Below are positions 24,934 to 34,222 of a stretch of DNA of 64,000 bases, piece by piece. The translations under genes and the position numbers were made by a program. Origin of the DNA: Maridesulfovibrio frigidus DSM 17176 (GTDB taxonomy: Bacteria > Desulfobacterota > Desulfovibrionia > Desulfovibrionales > Desulfovibrionaceae); contig NZ_JONL01000012.1 in NCBI RefSeq assembly GCF_000711735.1, positions 1 through 64,000 of the forward strand, in the 5' to 3' direction. The notes under the pieces were generated by a model. It saw only the letters and a list, made by a program, of their open reading frames with translations. It searched no databases and was not told where the DNA came from. Each line of letters starts with the position of its first letter. Positions within the stretch are counted from its first letter, which is position 1.

Positions 24934-27342
24934 ATGAATATGCAGCTTGATACAACCGCGACACTACTTGATATATGCGATTCATTCTGGGACCAAGACT
25001 TTGAAGAAAAAGCTACGTTTCTTGATGTAGTTGATACGGCTACTTTTACCACTTTTGAAAAAAACTTAGCGACGTTAGTCAAGGCTCGCATTATAAGCAA
25101 AAGTAAAGGATACGATGTTGGTTTAGAATTTGTAGCAAAAATATCATCTCTTGACTCCACTTTTGCGTTCAATGATTTTTGGTGTAATGCACTCTTTGCA
25201 CTATCAAGATACGAAGAGATGCTTCCATATATAGAAAAATGTAAGACTCTTGCAAAAAGCGATAAACAGAAAAGTTATCATTCTGTGAACAAAGGTTTCT
25301 ACTATCAATATGTTGAAAAAGAAATCTATATGGCACTTGAATGCTATATTGAAGCAGCTAGGCTTTATCCAAACTATTGGGCACACAGTAATGCATACAC
25401 GATACTACTAGAAAAATATAATTATGATGAAGCGGAAAAGTTCCTAAATAAATGTAAAGAACTAGCATCGAGTGATTTAGAGAGAAGCAACTACGCTCTC
25501 AATAAAGGTCTTTATTGCGACCACGCAAATGATAACAGTGAAAAGGCATTGAAACACTATATACAGGCTGCAGAAAAACATCCTAACTTTTGGGCAAACA
25601 ACAATGCTTTCTTAAAACTAAGAGATAAAGGTGATTATAATAAAGCTGAAAAATACTTAAATAAATGTAAAAAATTATTTTCTAATGATAGAGAAAAAGG
25701 TGAATTCCAATACAACAGTGGTTCTTATTGCGAAAATAAAAATAAAGACACCGAAGCATTAAATTATTATATACAGTCCGCTAAAAAACATTCTAACTTT
25801 TGGGCTTCAAGCAAATTATTTAATATATATTTAGATAAAGGGGAATACACAGAAGCATTACTACATCTAAAAAAATCGAGTAAAATAGCTACAACGCGTA
25901 AAGAAAAAGAACATTTCCTCACCAATAAGGAGCATTGCATTTGGGAAATGCCACATGAAGAGTGGTTTTCCGCTAACTACTGTAGAGAATTTTCATCAAA
26001 AATGAACTTTTCATCAGAGATAGATGCTTTCACTCTTTTTCACCTACTTTACAGCAACAATTCCACATATCTTTTAAGTTATAGACTTATACGTGAGCAC
26101 CCAGAACTTTTAGCACATAGAGAATGGATTGAATTTAAAAAACGTCTTCTAAAAGGCCGTGGACAGCAACTAATCAAGCTACACGAAATTATTAGATCTA
26201 ATAAAAAACATTCTATTATTGATATAGCAACCCTTGGAATACTTAACTACTATGGCGGAGACCACTTCGTTGCAGAGAAATACTTTTCTTCGATCACCCC
26301 AAATAGTGGATTCTTAAATTTATCAACCTATTACATCATAAAATGTAGACAAGGTCAGAACAAAAAATATGATGATATCATTAGTAGATACTTAAAAAGA
26401 GACAATGCAAAATTATTTAGCAGCGATAGTGAAAATTACTACCGAGGAATGATTTTAATTTTAAACAATGATTTGAATAAAGCCCGCAAAACAGTTCCTA
26501 TAAATATAAGACATATCCCATCTTTACTTCTTTTGGCATACATATATGATCAGCTAAAAATGAATAATCAAAAAAACAAGTGTATAAATTTAATCCTTAG
26601 CCACGAAGTTATCAAACTACCTAAAAGTAGAATCGTAGGAAAAAGTTTATCCCAATTCCATAAACTTCCACATAAAACAAGCTTCAAAACATTTGAACAT
26701 TTACTATATTATATCAAACCATATGAATTGCATGAGCCGCTTAAAATGATTTATATAACCTCTAAAACGATTACAAGAAAAGAAAGCTGGTTTAGATTCA
26801 AGCATATATTTCAAAACTACACTTTCTATGAAGAATACCCACTTAACTTTAACTGTGGATTAGATTCTAAATTCGATCAATTGTGGGAAAAAATTGGAAA
26901 CGAAAAAACAAATATTGCTCAAAATATTTCAAAACTCACTGCATTAAACTGGCCTATTTACAGTTTATCCAAGATGTCTTCAGATGATTTAGAACAAAGA
27001 ATAGGCCTTTATATACAACATAATAAATACCCCTATGACGAGATAGAACTTGCGATCTCATCATTTTATATGATGAAGACACTATCATTTGAAGCAACAT
27101 TACGATTATATAGTTACCTTAAACTTAAAACAAACAGATTTATACTTACACCTCAACAAATAACGACTCTTTTAGCTGGATATTTAACACTAATGTATGG
27201 TGATACTTTTACACGCCCAATACAGGCCTTTTTAACAGTATCTCCTCTTATTGCTGACTATATAACATCTAAAAAAAATAACGAAATGACTTATGAAGAG
27301 TACCATAACTTAATATGTTCTAATAGCTCAATTTACAACTAA
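24934..27342 (+). CDS. 802-aa TPR-repeat cargo protein
   Basis: A large, AT-rich gene, divergent from the Rha module and opposite to the late operon that surrounds it. Residues about 75-360 hold TPR-like helical repeats with a period near 70 residues (for example YDEAEKFLNKCKELASS and YNKAEKYLNKCKKL). The C-terminal 430 residues are helical with no recognised enzyme motif. It has its own promoter and terminator, so it is likely expressed in the lysogen. Such independent cargo genes often protect against other phages; function not established. Confidence 0.65.
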   Translation: MNMQLDTTATLLDICDSFWDQDFEEKATFLDVVDTATFTTFEKNLATLVKARIISKSKGYDVGLEFVAKISSLDSTFAFNDFWCNALFALSRYEEMLPYIEKCKTLAKSDKQKSYHSVNKGFYYQYVEKEIYMALECYIEAARLYPNYWAHSNAYTILLEKYNYDEAEKFLNKCKELASSDLERSNYALNKGLYCDHANDNSEKALKHYIQAAEKHPNFWANNNAFLKLRDKGDYNKAEKYLNKCKKLFSNDREKGEFQYNSGSYCENKNKDTEALNYYIQSAKKHSNFWASSKLFNIYLDKGEYTEALLHLKKSSKIATTRKEKEHFLTNKEHCIWEMPHEEWFSANYCREFSSKMNFSSEIDAFTLFHLLYSNNSTYLLSYRLIREHPELLAHREWIEFKKRLLKGRGQQLIKLHEIIRSNKKHSIIDIATLGILNYYGGDHFVAEKYFSSITPNSGFLNLSTYYIIKCRQGQNKKYDDIISRYLKRDNAKLFSSDSENYYRGMILILNNDLNKARKTVPINIRHIPSLLLLAYIYDQLKMNNQKNKCINLILSHEVIKLPKSRIVGKSLSQFHKLPHKTSFKTFEHLLYYIKPYELHEPLKMIYITSKTITRKESWFRFKHIFQNYTFYEEYPLNFNCGLDSKFDQLWEKIGNEKTNIAQNISKLTALNWPIYSLSKMSSDDLEQRIGLYIQHNKYPYDEIELAISSFYMMKTLSFEATLRLYSYLKLKTNRFILTPQQITTLLAGYLTLMYGDTFTRPIQAFLTVSPLIADYITSKKNNEMTYEEYHNLICSNSSIYN

Positions 27343-27365
27343 CCCTGCTCCGGCGGGGTTTTCTA
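27342..27365 (+). terminator. Terminator after TPR gene
   Basis: AACCC and GGGTT arms around TGCTCCGGCG, followed by TTTTCT, directly after the stop codon. Confidence 0.65.
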
Positions 27366-27587
27366 TTCCCCCTGAATACTCTTAACCCCCTGCCCCATCT
27401 GAGCCAGCAAACAACCATGCTCCTTACACTTATGATACCGAATCTTAATCCCAGCATCCCACTTAGGCGATGAAGTAACCGGAATCCGCACAGCCCCGCA
27501 CCACGGACACACCGCGCCATCCTTCGGGCTGAATATCACGCCCTCTTTCGCTTTAGCCATTGCCGCCGCAATTAACTTGGCTGACAT
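27363..27587 (-). CDS. Ogr/Delta-like zinc-finger protein
   Basis: About 74 aa (GTG at 27599 is an alternative start). It contains CPWCG, then IRYHKCKEHGC, matching the C-x2-C ... YH-x-C-x4-C layout of the P2 Ogr / P4 Delta zinc-finger activators of late genes. It overlaps or abuts the terminase stop codon. If it is a late activator it is unusual in lying inside the late operon; it could instead be a terminase-associated zinc protein. Confidence 0.6.
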   Translation of the reverse strand: MSAKLIAAAMAKAKEGVIFSPKDGAVCPWCGAVRIPVTSSPKWDAGIKIRYHKCKEHGCLLAQMGQGVKSIQGE

Positions 27588-27588
27588 A

Positions 27589-29550
27589 CTATCTACCACC
27601 GTTAGTGTAAGGGTTTACTTTCTTTTTCGGAGCTTGCTTCCTAGGCTTCATGCCCGCTTGCTTGTAGGATTTAACGCCCAGCAGGTCCGCAGCAGCAAGG
27701 TTGTATCCGGCAATATCCCATGCATGGTTGGGCCTTCCTTTCGGACATTCCCAATACCCTTTTTCATTCACGTATTCAGCGGTCATTTCCCGCGCCCACG
27801 CATCCGAAACTTCACTGTGCAGGTGATACGCTCCCGGATCAGCGGGATTAATGGCAAGGCGGTTGGATAAAGCGTTCTTGTAATGCGTCACATTCACCCG
27901 CAAAAGCTTAAGGCCGCCGGGTATAGGCTTGTTTGAACCGGGGAAAATATCAATCTGGCTGTATGAAAACGGGCGCGCCATTGTCTGCTCACCTTTTAGC
28001 GGCAGAATGCGGCCCCGATTAAGTCGGCAAAAATCGTAAACTTCATCTGTCCGATGCCCCATTGCATCTATTAGAGCCAGCCGCACAAGATATGAATTGC
28101 CTTCTGCGTCCTTGTATTCCCGATCCCATAGAACTTCCGCCAAAGCTTCAAAGCTATCCACTTCACCATCAGCAACCAGCCATGATTCATGCGTCATGCC
28201 GTAACCCCACGCGCGGATTTCATAGGGGAAATAACCGCCCCTGCCGGACTGCGTATCAATAGCGGCAGTGAGACAGGCCACCACGTCACCACCGGGAACA
28301 AGCAACCGCGGACGATCATCTTTAAGCGCAAGAATCTTATCTTCACTACGCTCCTGCTGATAATTAACCCACGGTTCCGCCTTGTGAGAGTTCATGAAGT
28401 CTTTCAACTTTTCGCGCCATTCAGGGTTAAGGCCGGACTTCTGACCCCGCAAAAATGCGGCGGCAACTTCAGACAACGAAACGAATCTTGATAGCCAGCT
28501 AGGAATATGGAAGCCGATCTTCTTAGGCCGTTTAGATTTAAGGTAAGCTTCAAGTGGAGTGCCGGACACACGATCAAACCATGCGCCATAACTCACGGCC
28601 TTATCCCGTGTTCCATCATCCCACTTGCAACCCATGTTCGGGCATTCGTACCACGCCAGCTTTTCAGCCTCGACCCGTTCGGCATGCTGGGAAGGATCAG
28701 CCGTTTCTCTTTCAGGCCATTTAATCTGGTCAAAATCCATTTCATGCACATAGCCGCAAATCGGACAACGCACCTTAAAACCGAATACGGCTTGCGCTTC
28801 GATATTCAGAGCCGTCCAGATAGGGCCGCTTTCATTTGTCGGTGTGGAAATTTTCAAAAATTTGCGATTGCGATAAGTACGCCCGCGCTTTTCCGCCAGA
28901 CTGAGCGGATCAGCTTCTTTCTTGTTTGCGGTGGTGGGATATTTATCAATCTCATCAAAGAAAACATACCGGATAGGCTTCGATGCCAGACGGGATGCAG
29001 AATGCGCCCAGCCCATATAGATCGGCATATGCCGTAAGTTTATGCGGAGCGATGCTTCATCATCCGTTGAGCCAGTCAAATACTTAGAAAGTTTCGGTGA
29101 AGTTTTGAGCATTGGCAGAACTCTATCCCTGCTCGAATCCTTCGCCGCTGTCATATCGGGATAGATGATCATTGCCGGACTCGGTTCACGATCCACGGCA
29201 TAGCCCAGCGCATTAAGCAGCACTTCGGTTTTACCAACCTGCGGAGCGGCACAAACAACAACGGTCTGAACTCCGCTATGGAAAAGACTATCCATTATGT
29301 CGGTAAGGTACGGCGTTACATCATTACGCCACATGCCCGGCAAGGAACTGGATTCAGGAACCAGAATTCGCGACTGCTCCGCCCACTTGCTGACCTTGAT
29401 CTTTTTACGCTTCCGCAAAATCTGCTTTTCACCCCTGCTAAATGAAAAGGTGAACCGCTTCCCTATCATTTCTGGAGGTAATGAAAAGCGACCTACCGGA
29501 ACGGGTATGAGCTTTCCGACCATTTTTTTAACTATCGAACTGGCTTCCAC
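27589..29550 (-). CDS. Terminase large subunit, GpA family
   Basis: A 653-aa packaging motor. N-terminal ATPase with Walker A APQVGKT near residue 105 and Walker B YVFFDEID near 193; C-terminal nuclease domain with acidic residues (AAIDTQSGRGG, LIDAMGHRTDEV). The GpA family cuts at cos sites in lambda, so the genome probably has cohesive ends. Overlaps the small subunit gene by 23 bp. Confidence 0.93.
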   Translation of the reverse strand: MEASSIVKKMVGKLIPVPVGRFSLPPEMIGKRFTFSFSRGEKQILRKRKKIKVSKWAEQSRILVPESSSLPGMWRNDVTPYLTDIMDSLFHSGVQTVVVCAAPQVGKTEVLLNALGYAVDREPSPAMIIYPDMTAAKDSSRDRVLPMLKTSPKLSKYLTGSTDDEASLRINLRHMPIYMGWAHSASRLASKPIRYVFFDEIDKYPTTANKKEADPLSLAEKRGRTYRNRKFLKISTPTNESGPIWTALNIEAQAVFGFKVRCPICGYVHEMDFDQIKWPERETADPSQHAERVEAEKLAWYECPNMGCKWDDGTRDKAVSYGAWFDRVSGTPLEAYLKSKRPKKIGFHIPSWLSRFVSLSEVAAAFLRGQKSGLNPEWREKLKDFMNSHKAEPWVNYQQERSEDKILALKDDRPRLLVPGGDVVACLTAAIDTQSGRGGYFPYEIRAWGYGMTHESWLVADGEVDSFEALAEVLWDREYKDAEGNSYLVRLALIDAMGHRTDEVYDFCRLNRGRILPLKGEQTMARPFSYSQIDIFPGSNKPIPGGLKLLRVNVTHYKNALSNRLAINPADPGAYHLHSEVSDAWAREMTAEYVNEKGYWECPKGRPNHAWDIAGYNLAAADLLGVKSYKQAGMKPRKQAPKKKVNPYTNGGR

Positions 29551-30097
29551 TTACAAACTCCATTGTGATTTGATCAGTACGCGCAAACTCGCTCAGTAAT
29601 TCGTCCAGCTCGTCATTCATAAGCTGGATGAATGTTTCCTCATGTTCCGGTTTACCTTCAACAGCATGGATAAATTCACGCCCTTTCATCAAAAACAATT
29701 GGCGAAGGCCCGTATCCAGCACCGAAGTCTTACCAGCCATGAGCATTTCCACGCTTTCACGGTCAATGAGCTTGCCTTGTGTCTGTTCAAGTTTCAGCCT
29801 TCTAAGCTCCGCTTCGTATTCCTTGTCCTTGGCTTTTGCTTCCTGAAAACGCTTTGCTGAATCTCCGGTTAAGCCTTCCTCGTCCGGCTGTTCGGCTTCA
29901 ACCTTTTTACCGATGGGAACCCAGCCGATTTGCTGGGCAAGTTCTGAAATATCATCTTCGTAATATTTGCCGCCGATGGGCTTCACCTGTTTATTCTTAC
30001 CGACGTAATTGAAGAAGGTTCGCCGCGAAATTTGCCAGTTCTCTTGCCCGAACTGAACCCACGCCTGATTTATCGAATTGTAAAATTTTTCAGCCAT
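29528..30097 (-). CDS. Terminase small subunit (Nu1-like)
   Basis: A 189-aa protein with an N-terminal wHTH (QISRRTFFNYVGKN) for DNA recognition and a central coiled coil (AKDKEYEAELRRLKLEQTQGK) for oligomerisation, as in Nu1 proteins. Located directly before the large subunit. Confidence 0.8.
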   Translation of the reverse strand: MAEKFYNSINQAWVQFGQENWQISRRTFFNYVGKNKQVKPIGGKYYEDDISELAQQIGWVPIGKKVEAEQPDEEGLTGDSAKRFQEAKAKDKEYEAELRRLKLEQTQGKLIDRESVEMLMAGKTSVLDTGLRQLFLMKGREFIHAVEGKPEHEETFIQLMNDELDELLSEFARTDQITMEFVSGSQFDS

Positions 30098-30197
30098 TTA
30101 AGTAGCACCTGAATTGTGAAAGTGACACGTTTGATACAGTTTGTGCAGTGTGCATATTTTTTAAAACATTCCGTGTGCAAAAGACCCGAGGTCGATA

Positions 30198-30632
30198 CTA
30201 CCCGTGTTTCGGGAACCGCCGGGGAGGACCCAAATTTAACATGGTGCTTGTAATTCTCTTCGGTGGTTCATCACCATGAAAAGGTAAGCGATTTAGGTAG
30301 CATAAACAGATCAACGGCGCGGCTTGTTCGAACAGCTCCCACATTTGCCACACGGTTTCACCATTAGCTCTGCCCCACGCTTCATCAATCACCACAACCA
30401 ACTCATCCGCCTTGTTCCGTTTAACCATGAACATCTGCCGATGCTCCCGAATCATTGCGCCTAGCTTCTTCATTGCCTTGTGTCCGTCTTCGAATGTTTT
30501 CCAATGCTTCTCGAATTCTTCTTTCTGCATGGGAATAAGATCATCCTGCCGACACATACGGCTATACCTGCTGAAAAGGGATTCAGGTTCCAGCTCTTTG
30601 TATTTGCTTTGAAGCTTTGTCAGTGCATTCAT
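30198..30632 (-). CDS. Hypothetical phage protein between primase and terminase
   Basis: A 144-aa basic helical protein with no clear family. Its ATG overlaps the TGA of the upstream open frame (ATGA at 30629-30632). Stands at the junction of replication and packaging genes, where many phages have an HNH or packaging accessory gene, but no such motif is seen. Confidence 0.6.
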   Translation of the reverse strand: MNALTKLQSKYKELEPESLFSRYSRMCRQDDLIPMQKEEFEKHWKTFEDGHKAMKKLGAMIREHRQMFMVKRNKADELVVVIDEAWGRANGETVWQMWELFEQAAPLICLCYLNRLPFHGDEPPKRITSTMLNLGPPRRFPKHG

Positions 30633-31009
30633 TTCGGTACCATGTCCCAGTCTTGGTCCAACTCAATTAAAACCAAAAGTACCTGATAACTCTTACTTTT
30701 TTTAACTTCAGTCCAAGTGGTCCATGTACCAGACCAGAAAACCAAATGCTCAGAATCTCGCGTGTACGGGTACATATACGCACACACGCATGTAAGGAGA
30801 TTTACCGAATGGACGTGGACCGCTGGTACCACGTGGACAGAGCCAGTATTCATGCGGGTTAACAAAATTACATGCGGGACCAAATGGACCAGACACATGG
30901 ACCGTCTCACCAAGGGAGCGGATATTTGCATACATGAATCAAAATGTCGGGCAGTCGAGGCGCGGGCACGCCGCCGTGTTGAAAGGGGTACGGGGAAAAC
31001 AGACATCAT
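30629..31009 (-). CDS. Doubtful ORF between primase and 30198-30632
   Basis: A 126-aa open frame linked by ATGA-type 4-bp overlaps at both ends (31006-31009 and 30629-30632), which favours a real gene. Against it, the composition is odd (rich in H, V, C, R), no Shine-Dalgarno is seen, and the DNA is full of TGGTCCA-type repeats that give GPFGP or TWTTW in other frames. It may be a real small gene that is decaying or a coincidence. Confidence 0.35.
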   Translation of the reverse strand: MMSVFPVPLSTRRRARASTARHFDSCMQISAPLVRRSMCLVHLVPHVILLTRMNTGSVHVVPAVHVHSVNLLTCVCAYMYPYTRDSEHLVFWSGTWTTWTEVKKSKSYQVLLVLIELDQDWDMVPK

Positions 31010-33375
31010 GAAGCCGTTAGTTCAAACTTAGTTTTAATACCCGTAATCATCCGACACCGCCGACCATCTACCCGTGGGCGCGTCTCTCTAAGAGTCTTCA
31101 CCGCTGAATAGAGTTCCCTGAAAAAGTTCTCCTTATGCATGGGCTGATAGCCATTCTTTGCGCTGTATTCGCGATAGGCTTTATAGAGCGAGTCTTTCGA
31201 CTCCTTAACGCCGTCTGACAGTTCGCAAGTATCCTCAACAAACGCCTGAACAGGGTTATTAAGCCGCCTGTAATCCATCAGTAGATCAATTGTTTCATCT
31301 GATGCCGTGAACCGCCCCTGCTCATAGAGCCGATGCAGACCAACCAACGCCCAATGAAATATTTCCGATAGCTCGTTCTCTTTCAATTCTTTGAATAGAT
31401 TTGGATTGCGATCAGGATCATCTTCTAGATATTGCCGTTTAAATTTGATCGGCAACATGCGCCTGAAAAAGCCATCCGTATTATCAAGCACACGTGGCAG
31501 TTTATTAGCCGCAAATGCCAGCTTACAGAACGGCGGGAACTCAAATGAATCTTTATGCTTGAATGCGCCCTGAATCGTGTCACCGGATACAACAGCCTTA
31601 AAGGTCGGTGTTTCCATAGCGGCAGAGCCTATTTCAGTCGAAATATTGAGAAGCTTATTATAGAGGCTAGCGCGTCGGAACTGGTCTTCCAAATCCTGAA
31701 AAGCAACTGCCGAACAGTTAGCAGGTGCAACCAACTCCCGCGCAATTTTCAAATATGTTGATTTACCGTCCGATCCGTCACCAAGAAGCAGCAAACACTT
31801 TTCATAATGCACGTCGCGAGTCAGACAATAGCCCATGAACTCTTGGAGCTGGGCAATAGGTCCGGGAGTCTGAACCGTTTCATCCAGATACTTTAACCAG
31901 CGATTACATTTAGCTTTTGAATCCGGATTAAACGAAACACCGAGGCAAATTGTAGAATAGTAATCCGTATCGTGCGGTTTGAGCTCGAGCGTTTTTAAAT
32001 TGAGCATGCCATTTTGTAGACACACCCATTCACCCTGATCATTTACTTCGCGACCATGCGGAAGATTCGCAAGATTAATCGCAAGTGACGTTGCATCGTT
32101 CACCCTGCTTGTTGTGGCCTCGATGCCGAGATAATTGGTAGCCGACTGTTGCAGATTGCCCCTTGAAATTTGTTCCCAGTATTTTCCGTTCCAGCGATAG
32201 AGCAAACCTGTAAGATCATCATAAAGCAAAGGCTGATCCTGAAGCAGTTGATCCGCCAGTAGTCGAGGTTTGAAGGTACGTTCCCTAAAAAACGCCCATT
32301 CGCTACCGCTTTCACCAACTTTAGGAATCTCAACCTTGCGGGCCGAAGCAAACAGAGCTTGCAAAGCTTTTGCATTCTGTTTGAACTTCACAAAGTAATC
32401 AGTCAGATCAAGGCCATCTTTCGCGGGCAATGAACCATCTTTATTACGCCCCATAAAATCAGGCCATTCAATAACCCGAACAGAGCGCGCAACCTGTACC
32501 AGAGAACGAGCCGCATTATCTGCATGCTCTTGTCCCGGCTGATCCGCATCATAAGCAATAATTACATCGCGCCCATTAAACGGTTCTAAATGCTCATTTG
32601 ACCATCTAACGGTCTTTGATGTTTGGGTTATGGCATTAAAACCATTCGACAGAGCGCAAATAGTATCCGGTTCCCCTTCGCAAAGCAGAACAGGGCCGGA
32701 CTTACCAAGTAGAGCTGGAGCAGGAAACAAACGAGCATTCCCATATCCCCTACCCCATGACATAATCTTCTTTTGCAGATTAGTGCCGGGCTTGCGATAC
32801 AAGCGGATATTATGAAGCCTGCCGTCATTGCCGCGAATAGGGATAGCAATACGCATAGATTGCCCGTTAATTGGGCGAACCATGTTTTCCTTATCCCTGA
32901 ATACCATCTGCATACGCAGATCAAGCCGCTTGATAATTTCAGGATTCCAGCCGCGCTCTTTCTGCAACAGTTGAAACCAATCATCCGGCAACAGGTGCAT
33001 ATGACCCCAAATATCTTCAGGGATAACCGCACCGCCGCCACGTTTCGATTCCTTGCGCTTTTTCTGCACAGTGGGCTTAACCTTCGGCGCGTCGTTAACA
33101 CCATGCCCGTACTTATCTTTGAATTCCTTAAAGGCTACTTCATTGGGCAAGCCAGTAACCAAACTATAAAGCTTAATCAGGTCGCCACAATCAGTGCATC
33201 CGGCAAGGCATTTGAAATAGTCATCTTCAAAATTATATCCAAAGGACGGATTATCATCATTATGAAGCGGACATTTGCCGTTCAGCCATTTACCTTCTTC
33301 CTTGGCAACTTCAAACAATGAACGCGCTATAGTATTGCGTTCACTTTCGGAAAGATTTGTTCCGGCCCAGCCCAT
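31006..33375 (-). CDS. D5-type primase-helicase
   Basis: A 789-aa replication protein. Zinc-binding site near residues 39-70 (CPLHNDDNPSF, CLAGCTDCG), TOPRIM near 215-300 (VLLCEGEPDT, IIAYDADQPGQ), and SF3 helicase with Walker A GDGSDGKST near 533. The last 75 residues (VEDTCELSDGVKESKDSLY ... LRETRPRVDGRRCRM) form a domain also found in both Rha proteins. Together these give primase and helicase activity for theta-type phage replication. Confidence 0.9.
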   Translation of the reverse strand: MGWAGTNLSESERNTIARSLFEVAKEEGKWLNGKCPLHNDDNPSFGYNFEDDYFKCLAGCTDCGDLIKLYSLVTGLPNEVAFKEFKDKYGHGVNDAPKVKPTVQKKRKESKRGGGAVIPEDIWGHMHLLPDDWFQLLQKERGWNPEIIKRLDLRMQMVFRDKENMVRPINGQSMRIAIPIRGNDGRLHNIRLYRKPGTNLQKKIMSWGRGYGNARLFPAPALLGKSGPVLLCEGEPDTICALSNGFNAITQTSKTVRWSNEHLEPFNGRDVIIAYDADQPGQEHADNAARSLVQVARSVRVIEWPDFMGRNKDGSLPAKDGLDLTDYFVKFKQNAKALQALFASARKVEIPKVGESGSEWAFFRERTFKPRLLADQLLQDQPLLYDDLTGLLYRWNGKYWEQISRGNLQQSATNYLGIEATTSRVNDATSLAINLANLPHGREVNDQGEWVCLQNGMLNLKTLELKPHDTDYYSTICLGVSFNPDSKAKCNRWLKYLDETVQTPGPIAQLQEFMGYCLTRDVHYEKCLLLLGDGSDGKSTYLKIARELVAPANCSAVAFQDLEDQFRRASLYNKLLNISTEIGSAAMETPTFKAVVSGDTIQGAFKHKDSFEFPPFCKLAFAANKLPRVLDNTDGFFRRMLPIKFKRQYLEDDPDRNPNLFKELKENELSEIFHWALVGLHRLYEQGRFTASDETIDLLMDYRRLNNPVQAFVEDTCELSDGVKESKDSLYKAYREYSAKNGYQPMHKENFFRELYSAVKTLRETRPRVDGRRCRMITGIKTKFELTAS

Positions 33376-33378
33376 AGG

Positions 33379-33846
33379 TTACCCCTTCACCATAGCTTTG
33401 ATTCCATCCCGCCAGTACAAAGCAGTTGAAACGAGTTCCATGATTTCCTTGTCGAATTCAGCAAATTCTTCGGGCTTGATTTCGCCGTCTTCCATAATGG
33501 CGGAAAACTTGACCACGGCATCACCGAATTCCTTAGTGGTTCGGTTCATGTCGTTTTCTAAGTGGCCTGTACAAACTCTCGCTTCCGGCAACGGGATAAC
33601 CACCATATTCATCTGATGGGCAATTGCTTCAAGAGGTGCAGGTGATCCGCATGTTTTCATGAGCGGCACAAGGTCCAGAACGCCCATCTTCGCTGTAGAA
33701 TCTTCGGGGTTCAGTTCCTTGTATAATGTCCAATGGCTTTTGGCAGAGCCGAAAGTTAATTCGCTTATTTGCTCTACTGATAAAGCCCGATGCCGTAGCA
33801 CCATGTTTTGAATTTCTACTGCTACGCTTTTGCGTGATTTATTCAT
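33379..33846 (-). CDS. CII-like phage regulatory protein (CP76 family)
   Basis: A 155-aa protein of the phage regulatory CII (CP76) family: N-terminal HTH (ALSVEQISELTFGSAKSHWTLYKE in two pieces), a VLDLVPLMKTCGSPAPLEAIA block typical of the family, and a helical C-terminus. It precedes the primase gene by three bases. In related phages CP76 proteins control the lysogeny decision or early genes. Confidence 0.75.
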   Translation of the reverse strand: MNKSRKSVAVEIQNMVLRHRALSVEQISELTFGSAKSHWTLYKELNPEDSTAKMGVLDLVPLMKTCGSPAPLEAIAHQMNMVVIPLPEARVCTGHLENDMNRTTKEFGDAVVKFSAIMEDGEIKPEEFAEFDKEIMELVSTALYWRDGIKAMVKG

Positions 33847-33865
33847 GGATATATTCCTCTTCCAA

Positions 33866-33880
33866 AGATAGCCGCTATCT
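33866..33880. promoter_or_regulatory. Palindrome upstream of CII-like gene
   Basis: AGATAGC-C-GCTATCT, a perfect 15-bp palindrome 20 bases before the start codon, with a further TAGATAG half-site at 33885-33891. A candidate operator for this leftward operon. Confidence 0.4.
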
Positions 33881-33957
33881 GTAGTAGATAGAACTTCACT
33901 CCGGTGCTATTTTGTCTTTGCTATAGTTAATCCGATCTTTGACATTGCCCTTCAGAG

Positions 33958-34014
33958 TCTCCTTCTGATAATGAATCAAACAACAAATAAATTTATAATT
34001 TAATCAGAAGGAGA
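33958..34014 (+). promoter_or_regulatory. Inverted repeat sequestering a ribosome binding site
   Basis: TCTCCTTCTGAT (33958-33969) and ATCAGAAGGAGA (34003-34014) are perfect 12-bp arms. The right arm contains the AGAAGGAG box of the gene at 34022. If both arms are transcribed the site would be hidden. Confidence 0.45.
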
Positions 34015-34021
34015 ACCCAAG

Positions 34022-34222
34022 ATGTTCACTATTAAAACCTGTCCAATTACAGAAAAACAAATCAATGTAATTGGGGCCAGATTTATAAGCAGCTGCAACG
34101 AAACCAACTGTAAGTTCCACCATGAAGGAGTATGCGTTCTGGTCCACAGTTTCATCGTTGAAAGAAATAATGAACAGCGACTTGATGAAATCGAAAGAAA
34201 ACTCGGAAGAATCAGCCGCTAA
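34022..34222 (+). CDS. Small cysteine-containing protein
   Basis: A 66-aa protein starting MFTIKTCPITEKQINVIGAR, with a CNETNCKFHHEGVC cluster that may bind zinc. It has a strong ribosome binding site that can pair with an upstream arm. It runs opposite to the surrounding operon and ends 11 bp inside the convergent gene 34212-34418. No family recognised. Confidence 0.55.
   Translation: MFTIKTCPITEKQINVIGARFISSCNETNCKFHHEGVCVLVHSFIVERNNEQRLDEIERKLGRISR

Noticed and set aside
28507-29037. 176-aa plus-strand frame inside terminase
   Set aside because: Shadow of the well-supported terminase large subunit gene; no start signals.
32773-33321. 182-aa plus-strand frame inside primase
   Set aside because: Shadow of the primase zinc-finger and TOPRIM coding region on the other strand.
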